The notes under the pieces were generated by a model. That model ran no database searches. It worked only from the letters and a program-made list of their open reading frames with translations, and had not been told where the DNA came from. From Schizochytrium sp. TIO01 (Eukaryota > Sar > Bigyra > Thraustochytrida > Thraustochytriidae), in NCBI GenBank assembly GCA_004764695.1, contig SMSO01000032.1:4012983-4076982 (forward strand): a stretch of DNA of 64,000 nt, read 5' to 3'. Shown one piece after another: positions 41,701 through 50,188 of the stretch. The translations under genes and the position numbers were made by a program. Every line of letters begins with the position of its first letter. The stretch's first letter is position 1.

Positions 41701-44700
41701 CCGTGTCGAAATGGCGAATGTGTCAGAAGAGTTAACCGAAAAGCAGGCAAGCCCTGTCAATGGAGAAAACAAAGAAGGTGGAGAAATGAGTTCTACGAAT
41801 CACTTATTAGACGAAGATGAGGTTAGTGTATCAATTGAGGCTAGTCGCCTCGCCAAGCAAATAGAAGGAAACAGTCAGGGAGACACGCTTCCTAAATTTG
41901 ACTTGGGGCTCTCATCCCAGAAAAGTCAAGATGAAGGAGACCTACATCATGAACAGAAGCAAACGGATAAATTTACAGCCAGCGTGTCTACTATCTCTTC
42001 TCCCAGGGATCTATCCAAGGCAGTATTGGCGACTTCCAAATGTTTAGGGAAGTCTCGTAAACTTAAGGCATCTGCTGTCGAGGATGATGAAACTTTAGTC
42101 CAGGAATTGAATAGTTCTAATACATGCACGCCTGTATTAATAGAGGGAAAATACACAACTGGCACTCATGAACAGAAGGAAGGAAATGCCCGATATTCCA
42201 AAATTGAATCAGCTAAAACATCTGCAGCTTTATCACAAGAATCTGAGAATATTAGTTTGAAATTAGTAGAGGTAATGAGCACTGAGGGTACTCGTCAACA
42301 GCGAGAACATATCCTAGGCACAGATGAAGATGATGATGCAGAAGAACCATCTATGCCCTTCTCAGGGAACTCCCCAACACATTCTCCTCCAGTAGAGTGG
42401 AACCCTAAGTTCGCTGTTGGGAACATTGTGACCGTAAAGGTTTTGTCTGGATATGGTGATGGCAAGCCTGGCGCAAGTGCTCGCATAAATTCCTTAGATC
42501 ATGAAACGCGTTCTTACGATATAGAGTATGTAAGCACGAAGATTTCTGAAATGGGAGTTGACGAGTCTCTTTTAACAGAGAAAGTCACAACCGATGTTTC
42601 GGACGCAAGTGCAAAGCAAGCGAAAGAATCGAAGACTGCTGTGAAGAAAATCATGACGGATCAGTCAGATGTAGGCGAAAAAGCGAATTTTGCGAATGAT
42701 GAAGATGGCAGAGTGGATGAAAAGAGGATTGCTGACCGCCACCTTAGTATCAGAGAATTACGTATTGAGCACCCATCTCCACCACAGCATCCTCAAAGCA
42801 GATCAGACATCCAATCATTCCATTCAGGGGCTGTCGAGTTAGCATGTGAGATCGAGGAAAGCAGCGAAGGTGTTCGGGTGGGTTTATCAAAAGAAGATAC
42901 TATGACTAAGGAGCAAGATATGTCTACTCTTCAACGCGGTGCTGAGCTGTCACGTCCAATGCAGCTAGCTCAGAATGGACCGAAGCCTTTAGTTGACCAA
43001 TCAGATGCAGACATCTCAGTCCATCAAAGTTCAAGGAACCTTATAGTCCCCACAATTCTTCCGAATGCCGCCAACCGCCTAACTATTGACGAGGAGGGCT
43101 GTGCAGTGCCCGGTCGTAAAGAACATTCTGATCCTGGCAATGATTTCGGTGACGACAGTGACGATTGCCTCTCGTTGTTTGAAGAAGAGATTGGAATGCC
43201 ACCGGACGAATTTCTAACATCCGGATACCAAGCAAAAACCCCAAAAGAGGACAATAATTGCTCATGTTGTGGGCAACCCGCGGCACTCGCTTCGGAGCCT
43301 TTGATCAAGTGTTCAGGGAGGCGTAGTTGCAATATTGTTGTGCATGCTCGCTGTGTTGGAGCGCGTAATAATTCTCTCTCTGCGACCACGAAAGAGCATG
43401 GCGCATATGCTTGGAAATGCGAAGCATGTAGCCGTCGGCTTCCATCCGACGCAAGGCACTGTTTTTTATGTCCTAGCACCAAAGGCGCTTTGATTGCTTA
43501 TAAAGATCAAGCTCTCGTGCATGCATCATGCTGCTGGTGGAATCCACATATCAAGCTTCAGTTCGACTCGGACAAGTATTTGACTGGGATAGATATACCA
43601 AGCAACGGTGGGCTCAACCTTCATCACCACACTTGCTCTTATTGTTCTCGTCGTGTTGGAGCTTGTGTCAAGTGCTGTATTATCAATTGTCCGTTTTGGT
43701 TTCACCCTTCCTGTGCGAGGGCTTCTGGTGTTACGCTGCGTCTTCCTCGATGTGCTTTCCACCTATCTTGCTCAGAGGATGAGAAGAAAGAGAAGAGAAC
43801 GAACGCAAGGATGGAGTCGAATAGCCAAACTCCATTACGTTCCACTGAAAATGTGCAAAAGTCACCATTTAGCCATGAAATGGTTTGTAAAGGCACAATC
43901 AGCACTGCGAAGGATAATCGAGGGGAACTAGGTATAAAATCTGCCCTATCGCTATCAAAGCCCAAGGAAATGTTAAAGGCTGTAACTTCGCCTCCCAAAA
44001 CTTTAGAAGCATCCGCACTTCAAGATTTTGAACAGAAAGACGCATATCACAAAAAAAATACACCTTCTTCCAATTCAAGTAGTAGATTGCACGAAGGAAA
44101 AAATATATGCTTTTCAAGCAGGGATACCTCTACAAGCATGCCTCCTCCTCTGATACCAACGCCAAAAGGTTCTAGCTTGGGCTCCAAAACAGTCATGAAG
44201 TCCCAACTTTCTTCTAACACAAGCAAGATATGCAGTAAGAGTGACCTGGTTCAAATCGACCAAACGCCGAGAAGGTCCGCAAACGAGGAAGAGAAATCTG
44301 TATCTACCGACTGTAATCAAATGACAGGGCAGGCTTCGACTCTTGCTCGAAAATTTCCAATTGGGATCAACACGGGCTCAGAATCGTTGATACCTAGTCC
44401 GAGTGGGGAATTGGAAAACGTTCAAAATAGAGAACCGGAAAAAGCTCAACACAAGAAGCTCAGCGAGGTCTTAAATTCCAGCGAGGATGCCGAATCGCAC
44501 GCCAGATCTACGTTTTCTAGTCCTACAGCTTCAATTAGTCGTCTTGCAAAGATTGTTGACACCCCGGAGTCAGTTGATGAACCTCGAAAAACTCTCAAGC
44601 TAAGAAAAGGCAAACTAAAAAGATTGGGTAAGAAGCTATCCAAGGGGAAAAGAAGGGCTCGTGCAAACAGTAATGAGTCTGACGATTCTAGATCTGTCTT

Positions 44701-46570
44701 TTCTGTGACTGAGATTACTGAAAGAAAACAAGAAAAAATGGAAAACGATTTGGTTGAAGTTGAAATTCAAGGCTCGCCGAAAAGGTCAAAAAATGCAGGG
44801 AAGCAGCTGAAGTCAAAAATATCTAAGGAGGATCGACGCAAGCGATCGAATGGTTTCTTTGAGGACGAGGCAGATTTATCTGGTGATGCTAGCTCGGACG
44901 AAGACGAAGATGACCGGGCCGAAGACGAAGATGAGAATGGTAATCTAGCTGGGCTAATTGATGATAGCTCTCAACCTTCAGCTCTTTCTAGTCAAGCATG
45001 CGAGTCTGGAAAATCACCCCTTCATAGCACTGATATGTATCGTCGATCTCTGCTGGATGATTCGCCTTTGGTCATGAGAGGATTTTCTCGCCGTGGGCAT
45101 CAGATGCCTATTGTTCAAGCTCATCTTCAGGCGATGAAGTCCCGTGGAACGAGATGTGGATTGTCAAAACGGAGGAATAGAAGCATTAGTTCTTCGTCCG
45201 GAGGTGATGATAATGATGTTGATGAGGAGGACGAGGAGGAGGAGGAACTTTATGATGACGGAGAAGATCTAGAAGATGATGATCTAGAAGATGATGATCT
45301 AGAAGATGATGATCAAGAAGACGACTCAGACGAGGAGGAGACTCAAGACAAAGACGGCGACGACGGCGAATCAGAGGTAGAGGAGATTATTGTACCCAAA
45401 AGACGCCGTAAGGTTTTGGACGATTCTTCACAATCTCAAGATTTTGGGAAGAGTAGTCCCCTATACAAGACACCAAGATCTACAAAGCAACAGCAGTCTC
45501 CGCGAGCAAATACCGACAATCATGGCGCAGAAACAGTGCATTCAGGCAATGACACTGTTGCACTCGGTGGGGCTGGTAGGGATACTGAATCTAATCAGTT
45601 GACTAGTTCTACTGCTCGGCAAGTAGTTGCAAAGAAGACAAGTTCGGTCTTACCACCAGAGGTCATTGAAGTGGAAGACTTGACTATTTCAAACTCTTGT
45701 AACATAGAAAAAGCGGAGAGCAGTGTTTCTTCTGCAGGAAAAAAACGAAATGCTGCTTCGATGGCATATGGTGAGAATACCACTGACTGTAGCGCAGCAA
45801 CTTTGCGAAAGCCTAAGATACAAAGAGGGGATCGACCAATAGTCTGGGCGAATGCTCATGCTACAAGGCGGTTGGTGACGGAGGTATGTCGCCAAATGCG
45901 TCACGGAAATCAGTTTACTGTCCAAATGATGCAACACTTCTCTTTGCAAGGCAGCGATTTTGTCATTGGTTCTCGCATATGTGTATGTGTTGTTTCTCAG
46001 CAGAGACTTGTTAACCTTGCAAGTAAACCTGCATCAAGAAACAATGAAGGGGAGAGAAGTGAGCACCGTAATATGCTGGATGAGCTTATGCACCAACTCG
46101 TATCCTCATTCCCTAGTCCAGTCCTCATTGTTCAACACGATGAAAGTGAGAGCGTAGATCTGCAGATCAATAGTGACAATACTTTTGCAGAAAAGTTTCT
46201 CGATGCATATATGCATGCGCAAAACTGGGGAAGAGTACAGGCAGTACTCACATCAACCACAGGAGAAACTGTACAACTTATTCATCGCTTGTGCGAAATG
46301 GAGGAAAAGCGTGGAGCAAGCCTACGATCTCTGGATCTTCTGGAAGCAGAATGTTCACCTGAGCATGCGAAGGTAATTGAATTTTTGATGACTCTTCCTG
46401 GCATGAGTTTGGTGGCGGCTTGGCGTCTTATCAAGGTGAATGCGGGTCGTTCACTACAACAAGTCTTAGATAGCTTCAAGGCCAAGACGCTAACAGACCA
46501 AGTTCCTGGAATGACAATGAACTTGGCTGGATTTATTGTAACATCTCTTCTTCGGCGTGCAGCACCGTAA
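38741..46570 (+). CDS. FANCM: FANCM/MPH1-type helicase fused to Tudor-like and PHD/extended-PHD domains (2609 aa)
   Basis: FANCM-type translocases remodel stalled replication forks and act in crosslink repair. A small CxC..CxxC zinc motif (C46, C48, C60, C63) comes first. The SF2 helicase has PTGLGKT (298-304), DEAHH (400-404), SASPGKN, and QRFGRAGR (791-798). A Tudor/Agenet-like segment starts at W1220 (VGNIVTVKVL). Then come a Cys4-His-Cys3 PHD finger (C1507 to about 1566) and an extended PHD (CFLCP 1574 to CAFH 1674; the spacing is as in JADE/BRPF/MLL proteins). The Lys/Ser-rich tail contains a very acidic run (about 2160-2212). It ends in an ERCC4-like fold (about 2360-2500) lacking the ERKxxxD catalytic motif, plus a helix-hairpin-helix (about 2547-2605). 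Human FANCM (about 2050 aa) has no PHD module. A single uninterrupted frame without intron signals argues against an artefactual fusion. Confidence 0.9.
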   Translation: MDDIFDTDDVLSLLENAELQHAQTKTTAKPKPPTYGAGLLKPSGTCKCGFMNTKHGLEVCEFCDLPFHPKGVLATNNNITNMMQPSGDLESSSAMTHHNQIMTRNTSGSGANYNTAPLNNNIGANSGKLFQSARQYAPHPHSESSVRGSNSMPPLSYGQTNPRQNTRPTSSLASVEPDKVPGSYTRHGGSSQINSATSCSNRNKNSTSSNASSSAPRSRHLGSINRSANPWSISSSNQAGSNAFEEEINDEVLESHVPHDPNTIDTWIYPASENYPRRDYQFSIVKSALLHNTLVILPTGLGKTFIAAVVMYNFLRWYPTGKIIFVAPTKPLVTQQIEACHRIVGINEDSTARMMGNNLAKQRKDHWRDNRVFYCTPQTAANDCKSGLLPMKEVVCVVVDEAHHANGNHSYVNLIKELRSQTRSFRILALSASPGKNKERVQDIVNNLHIANIEYKSESDPDVSPYVYKKMIQIVDVKPSDGMNEIRSQVFKLAEPAYRAIQASSCCPPLMRRPIHKISPEMIVTARGYLFKNGTTGTMHEVNMLQGSLNALNSLLTGVKFLAVQGVSGMLSHYEQLLSKPKLNVALERIVKTNQWRNFMRDLRLKRNDVNSNPKVNKLLDVLTEHFERMKKAGQQTSCIVFANHRNTIAGLVSAIGNETDLRVSPFIGQRSALSAVAKAKLKMAKSVAKIVDEVEDEDLSNSGDSGLNQNRVGGNLSKSASSSGASESLEQSATMQGQNQKEQQKIINKFKQGTLDVLVATCIGEEGLDIGSVDLIVCFDSLKSPIRMIQRFGRAGRKRSGTVVLLVSEGKEKNDLTEGISQSNRVHKLLREKLALIALHKSSNPRMIPKDIHPSVICREMEIGNFRASQVAGTSPHKTSKSNAAKKAKESAKSKNTSARALAPKTPLRPFSDCESRYYESFVTTARKPAPDLFEFSLFKPLTPLIFSHYQGMPSSSRSKAYERIRIYVDNELWNPDNYQHNQSNLRVEMANVSEELTEKQASPVNGENKEGGEMSSTNHLLDEDEVSVSIEASRLAKQIEGNSQGDTLPKFDLGLSSQKSQDEGDLHHEQKQTDKFTASVSTISSPRDLSKAVLATSKCLGKSRKLKASAVEDDETLVQELNSSNTCTPVLIEGKYTTGTHEQKEGNARYSKIESAKTSAALSQESENISLKLVEVMSTEGTRQQREHILGTDEDDDAEEPSMPFSGNSPTHSPPVEWNPKFAVGNIVTVKVLSGYGDGKPGASARINSLDHETRSYDIEYVSTKISEMGVDESLLTEKVTTDVSDASAKQAKESKTAVKKIMTDQSDVGEKANFANDEDGRVDEKRIADRHLSIRELRIEHPSPPQHPQSRSDIQSFHSGAVELACEIEESSEGVRVGLSKEDTMTKEQDMSTLQRGAELSRPMQLAQNGPKPLVDQSDADISVHQSSRNLIVPTILPNAANRLTIDEEGCAVPGRKEHSDPGNDFGDDSDDCLSLFEEEIGMPPDEFLTSGYQAKTPKEDNNCSCCGQPAALASEPLIKCSGRRSCNIVVHARCVGARNNSLSATTKEHGAYAWKCEACSRRLPSDARHCFLCPSTKGALIAYKDQALVHASCCWWNPHIKLQFDSDKYLTGIDIPSNGGLNLHHHTCSYCSRRVGACVKCCIINCPFWFHPSCARASGVTLRLPRCAFHLSCSEDEKKEKRTNARMESNSQTPLRSTENVQKSPFSHEMVCKGTISTAKDNRGELGIKSALSLSKPKEMLKAVTSPPKTLEASALQDFEQKDAYHKKNTPSSNSSSRLHEGKNICFSSRDTSTSMPPPLIPTPKGSSLGSKTVMKSQLSSNTSKICSKSDLVQIDQTPRRSANEEEKSVSTDCNQMTGQASTLARKFPIGINTGSESLIPSPSGELENVQNREPEKAQHKKLSEVLNSSEDAESHARSTFSSPTASISRLAKIVDTPESVDEPRKTLKLRKGKLKRLGKKLSKGKRRARANSNESDDSRSVFSVTEITERKQEKMENDLVEVEIQGSPKRSKNAGKQLKSKISKEDRRKRSNGFFEDEADLSGDASSDEDEDDRAEDEDENGNLAGLIDDSSQPSALSSQACESGKSPLHSTDMYRRSLLDDSPLVMRGFSRRGHQMPIVQAHLQAMKSRGTRCGLSKRRNRSISSSSGGDDNDVDEEDEEEEELYDDGEDLEDDDLEDDDLEDDDQEDDSDEEETQDKDGDDGESEVEEIIVPKRRRKVLDDSSQSQDFGKSSPLYKTPRSTKQQQSPRANTDNHGAETVHSGNDTVALGGAGRDTESNQLTSSTARQVVAKKTSSVLPPEVIEVEDLTISNSCNIEKAESSVSSAGKKRNAASMAYGENTTDCSAATLRKPKIQRGDRPIVWANAHATRRLVTEVCRQMRHGNQFTVQMMQHFSLQGSDFVIGSRICVCVVSQQRLVNLASKPASRNNEGERSEHRNMLDELMHQLVSSFPSPVLIVQHDESESVDLQINSDNTFAEKFLDAYMHAQNWGRVQAVLTSTTGETVQLIHRLCEMEEKRGASLRSLDLLEAECSPEHAKVIEFLMTLPGMSLVAAWRLIKVNAGRSLQQVLDSFKAKTLTDQVPGMTMNLAGFIVTSLLRRAAP
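45262..45318 (+). repeat. 15-bp tandem repeat coding an acidic tract inside the FANCM-like gene
   Basis: Three to four in-frame copies of GATCTAGAAGATGAT encode repeated LEDDD. They lie within a larger run of Asp/Glu. Confidence 0.9.
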
Positions 46571-46982
46571 ATTGAATTAAGTATTCACCTAATTTCTGCA
46601 TTTTTCCTTTTCTATTTTTTTGAACAGGCAATGTTGAGCGTTTGTTAATTCGGAGATATTTGAGAGCACGACTAAATACTAAGAAGGTAGAAAAAAAGTT
46701 CACGTGATTTATAAGTTTGTAGCGACAGTATAAAACGAAAGAGCCTACCACTGGTATTCTTCTGGTACCTTTTTGGCAATGAAGAATAACCATAGATTGT
46801 GTGTCGTGTGCATGTTGGGACAGCAAGGGTTTACCAGTGAGCGAAAGAGGGGTATTGTGACACATCCAGACTTGAGAGGATATAGAGTAGGCAACAAGCA
46901 TTTTGTTTTTTTGTGTGATGAATAGAAATGTATCTTACACCATATTTGGGTTAAGCAGACACTCATTGTGCTGCATGTGGTA

Positions 46983-47020
46983 GGCCAAGATTGGCCGAGA
47001 TGGGGTCTCCGTCCCATCTC
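46983..47020. repeat. Two abutting perfect inverted repeats
   Basis: GGCCAA-GA-TTGGCC (46983-46996) is followed without a gap by GAGATGGG (46997-47004), an 8-nt loop, and CCCATCTC (47013-47020). Both stems are perfect. On either strand this could form two stacked hairpins. Confidence 0.75.
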
Positions 47021-47182
47021 TTGCGCGATATTCCGTATATTATATGGAGGGATATGATTGTAGAAAAAATGAAGAGCATGGGACAAACGTCAGGTCAAAG
47101 AGTCAAAGTTGGGTGGTATATGGCGGGGGGCACCTGCTACCTTCTTTGAGAAGCATCACTTTTCGTTTACTCTTCGTTCAGC

Positions 47183-47213
47183 AGATAGACAGATAGACAG
47201 ATAGATAGATAGA
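47183..47213. repeat. GATA/GACA tetranucleotide repeat
   Basis: (GATAGACA) units change into GATA. It lies 62 bp past the acetyltransferase stop, probably in its 3' UTR. Confidence 0.9.
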
Positions 47214-47274
47214 AGAAATGGGAGGTGATGTTAACGATTCGGGATGGACTCGGGAAATGAGAAAAATTGAGGAT

Positions 47275-48654
47275 TTAGTGCTCAAACATGTCCTTGATGA
47301 GGGAGTGTACGGCGTCAACACCGCGACCGTTCTCCTTGCAGCCAAGGAAGGAGCGCAGGCGAATGTTGAGAGGCTGTGCCTCACCCTCGATGAGGAAGGC
47401 ATCGTGTCCGAACTTTGACTCGATAACTTCAAAGTGGACGTTGACTTCGTTCTGACCCAAAACACGGGCAAGACGCTCATGGTCCTGAGCAGGTGTAAGG
47501 CGGTCAGTGCTGTAAGAGAGGAGCATGCCCTCCTTAGTAGGCGGGATGCGCTTCACGCCTTCTTCAAAAGAGCCAACGTTCTGGCCGACATCCATGAGAT
47601 CCATACTCTGAGACAGCAAGAGGTAGCAGTTGGCATCGTAGTTGACCTGGTGGGTAAACTTGAGGCCCTGGTGCTGCAAGTAGCGCTCGACCTCGAAGGA
47701 GACCTCGCCAGACTGCTCGAGAACACTAGGGTACCAATCAAAACGCTCGTCAAATTCCTTCGGGGATCGGTAGCAGATAGTACCAAACATACGCGCAATA
47801 CCAAGTCCATGCTTAGGGTTTTCCTTATACTCGCCATTCTGAAAATCCGGGTCCATGCGCACAGCTTGCCGCTGGACGGACCTCAATGCAACTGTTCCAG
47901 GTGAGGTTTGAGCAGTGGCAGCAATGGCCACGAAACGGTCATACATGTGCGGAAAGTTAGCTGCGAATTGGATACTCTGCATGCCTCCCATGGAGCCTCC
48001 AACTACTGCGAAGACCTTCTCAATGCCAAGCTCGTCAAGCATGAGTTTTTGGTGCAGAGCCTGATCACGAGGTGTGATGAGAGGGAACTTGGCCCTAAAG
48101 GGTTCCTTGCCAGGTCCCGCCGGGGTGAGTGGAGATGTGGAGCCGAAAGGAGACCCCATCGGAGCTCCAACGATGACCTGGAACTCGTCAAGGTCGATTC
48201 CAAACTCAGGGCCGTGGCCGATGGTACGACGCCACCAGCCACGCTGTTCTTTGCCACTGTCGGGATCAAGGCTGTCCACAGCATGCACGCTGTTGCTCAT
48301 GGATGGGCACAAAAGAATCTTGCGTCCTTGAGGGTTGCCGAGAATGGCGTACTTGATGCGAACAGATCCAGCAGGGAGAACCTCGCCGCTTGAGAGCTCA
48401 AACTCCTTCTCAGGAAACAAAGTACCGACCTTAACGTCCACAGGCTCGCCAACCTGAGGCTGGAGCGCAGCAACGGAGTGAACGGGTCTGCCACGACGCC
48501 TCGTGTTCTTACCATCGTCATCTGTTCCTGCGCGGCGACCGCTCATGCGAGCTCCACTGGCCATGCTGCGTTGCGAATTTAAGGCCCATGCACTCACCAT
48601 GCCACGAGACCTCAAGGAGGTAGAGGCTCTGCTGACACTTGCAAAGAGCGACAT
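47275..48654 (-). CDS. MET2: Homoserine O-acetyltransferase, MetX/MET2 type (459 aa)
   Basis: It transfers acetyl from acetyl-CoA to L-homoserine, giving O-acetylhomoserine for methionine synthesis. It has an alpha/beta-hydrolase fold with the complete triad: nucleophile S221 in GGSMGGMQ, D384 in STDRLTP, and H417 in FGHDAFL. The oxyanion region (LLCPSMSNS) and FPLITPRD match the family. The first 60 residues have almost no acidic residues early on and are rich in Ser/Arg/Ala (MSLFASVSRASTSLRSRG), a likely mitochondrial presequence. The start is the ATG at 48652-48654. Codon use resembles that of the acetyl-CoA carboxylase, with few TTA/CTA/TCA codons. Serine or succinyl specificity within the same family cannot be excluded by sequence reading alone. 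Confidence 0.93.
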   Translation of the reverse strand: MSLFASVSRASTSLRSRGMVSAWALNSQRSMASGARMSGRRAGTDDDGKNTRRRGRPVHSVAALQPQVGEPVDVKVGTLFPEKEFELSSGEVLPAGSVRIKYAILGNPQGRKILLCPSMSNSVHAVDSLDPDSGKEQRGWWRRTIGHGPEFGIDLDEFQVIVGAPMGSPFGSTSPLTPAGPGKEPFRAKFPLITPRDQALHQKLMLDELGIEKVFAVVGGSMGGMQSIQFAANFPHMYDRFVAIAATAQTSPGTVALRSVQRQAVRMDPDFQNGEYKENPKHGLGIARMFGTICYRSPKEFDERFDWYPSVLEQSGEVSFEVERYLQHQGLKFTHQVNYDANCYLLLSQSMDLMDVGQNVGSFEEGVKRIPPTKEGMLLSYSTDRLTPAQDHERLARVLGQNEVNVHFEVIESKFGHDAFLIEGEAQPLNIRLRSFLGCKENGRGVDAVHSLIKDMFEH

Positions 48655-49580
48655 GATTATTGACAGACTATTCTGGTCCGATCAGATTCGTCGCTTTCGC
48701 CAATCTGTGATTTTCGGTCTCAAGCTGCCTGAATTGCCTTGCAACCTACAGCCAGAAAGCAGGCAACTAAGCAAGCAAGGCGTGACAGTGACTGACTGAC
48801 TGACTGCAGTGAGTGCGTGAGCCCTTGTCGTCCTTGGACGACACCGGTCACAATACTCTTCCACCTGTGACCCAACCAACAACCTCGAGCAAGTCAGCCT
48901 GCAATTCTACCGCTCTCTAGCTTTCCCAGCTCGCTAGTCTTCGCTTGCTTGCTTGCTCCTGCCCTCAGCGACCGCAGGCCCCGCCTTCAGCTCCTCGTCG
49001 ATCCACGCGAATTGCGGAATTGAATTGATGGACTTCTTCTCCAGCTCCATGCCTCCCCCCAAGTCTGCTTTCCACGCACCCCCTCTACTCCACCCCTACC
49101 AGTTTCCCCTAACCAATCTGACTTGTAGCAGAAGACGAAGAATTGGAAGTCACAGACACAAAGAAGCTAACTCAGTAGAAGCTACCTAAGCAAACTAACT
49201 AACCAAGTACAGAAAGCAAAACTAAAAAGCCCAAGGAGATCCCTCACTTCTTCGTCATGAAGAACAAGCCACGCTCCTCCAGCTCCGTCCCAGAGCCGTC
49301 GAGGGCCTTATCTTCCTCCCGAACGCAACAGCTTTGGCAGCTTTCCGACATCTGCTCCACGGCTTCGACAAATACATAACACACAACAGTCAATCAATCA
49401 ATCAATCGCAAAACCAAACAGTCAAAATCTCTCTCTAAACACGTACCGCTCTCCCTACCCGCCTCCCACCCTAAACTGTAGGACCGCCATGCGCCGTTCC
49501 CTTATCTGCGCGCCCGCCTCTCTTCGCCCATACAGAGATCAATCAAATTAAAGCGCTAAAAACTAAAACACACCAACTAA

Positions 49581-49639
49581 AATCAATCAATCAATCAATC
49601 AATCAATCGATCAATCAATCGATCAATCAATAGATCAAT
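49581..49639. repeat. AATC/GATC tetranucleotide repeat
   Basis: The unit is (AATC)n, with GATC and AGATC interruptions. Confidence 0.9.
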
Positions 49640-49870
49640 TCTTCGGATCCTTCGCGTATCCTTCGCCTCCTCTGCCCTCGGCTCGAGGCCGCGGCGAAAG
49701 GGCGCAGATCCTGCGACGCAACAGATCTCAATCGGAAAACCCAAACTCCACAAACCCCGAACAATCGAAGAAAAACAAACAAAACAAACCAAAAGAAAAG
49801 AAAAGAAAAGAAGACAAAAAAGAAGAGAATGGAAAAGAAAGCTTCGCTTTGAGCGGTGACGTCGGCGCAA

Positions 49871-49934
49871 AACCCGCGGGTTCCCTCTAATACTAAATTC
49901 GTATCTGTTCATCAACTGCAAACGGGGAACCCGC
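49871..49934. repeat. GC-rich palindrome and long-loop inverted repeat
   Basis: AACCCGCGGGTT (49871-49882) is a perfect palindrome. GCGGGTTCCC (49876-49885) is also the exact reverse complement of GGGAACCCGC (49925-49934), 39 nt away. Confidence 0.75.
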
Positions 49935-50144
49935 CATCCCCGCGAGCGAGGATATCCTAGCTTTTGCTGACGTCTTCGAGGATTTCCTTGAAGGTCCCGG
50001 AGAGCGCGGCGTCCGCCCCCGCGGTAGGAGTTGGCTATGTGGCGCTAGGGTGTGCGCGGCGAAAAGGAATCGATTGAACTTTGCTCCAAAATCGATCGAT
50101 CGATGTATCTATCTATCTCTTGAAACTTCACGCGTGGATGGGCG

Positions 50145-50188
50145 AATGAATGAATGAATGAATGAATTCATCAATCAATCAATCAATA
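50145..50188. repeat. AATG repeat adjoining an AATC repeat
   Basis: (GAATGAAT)n at 50145-50166 is followed by (CAAT)n at 50171-50188. Confidence 0.85.

Larger units (their letters stand above)
46571..47274. other. Intergenic region between convergent genes (FANCM-like and homoserine acetyltransferase)
   Basis: It holds both 3' ends. Two abutting inverted repeats lie at 46983-47020, and a GATA/GACA microsatellite at 47183-47213 abuts the acetyltransferase 3' flank. No gene is seen. Confidence 0.6.

Noticed and set aside
46990-47030. Minus-strand TCTCGGCC..TTGGCC resembling the U2 snRNA 5' stem
   Set aside because: The branch-site recognition sequence GTAGTA that must follow is absent. It is treated as an inverted repeat only.
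47434-48393. Plus-strand ORFs opposite homoserine acetyltransferase
   Set aside because: They are in-register shadows of the gene, for the same reason as for the carboxylase.
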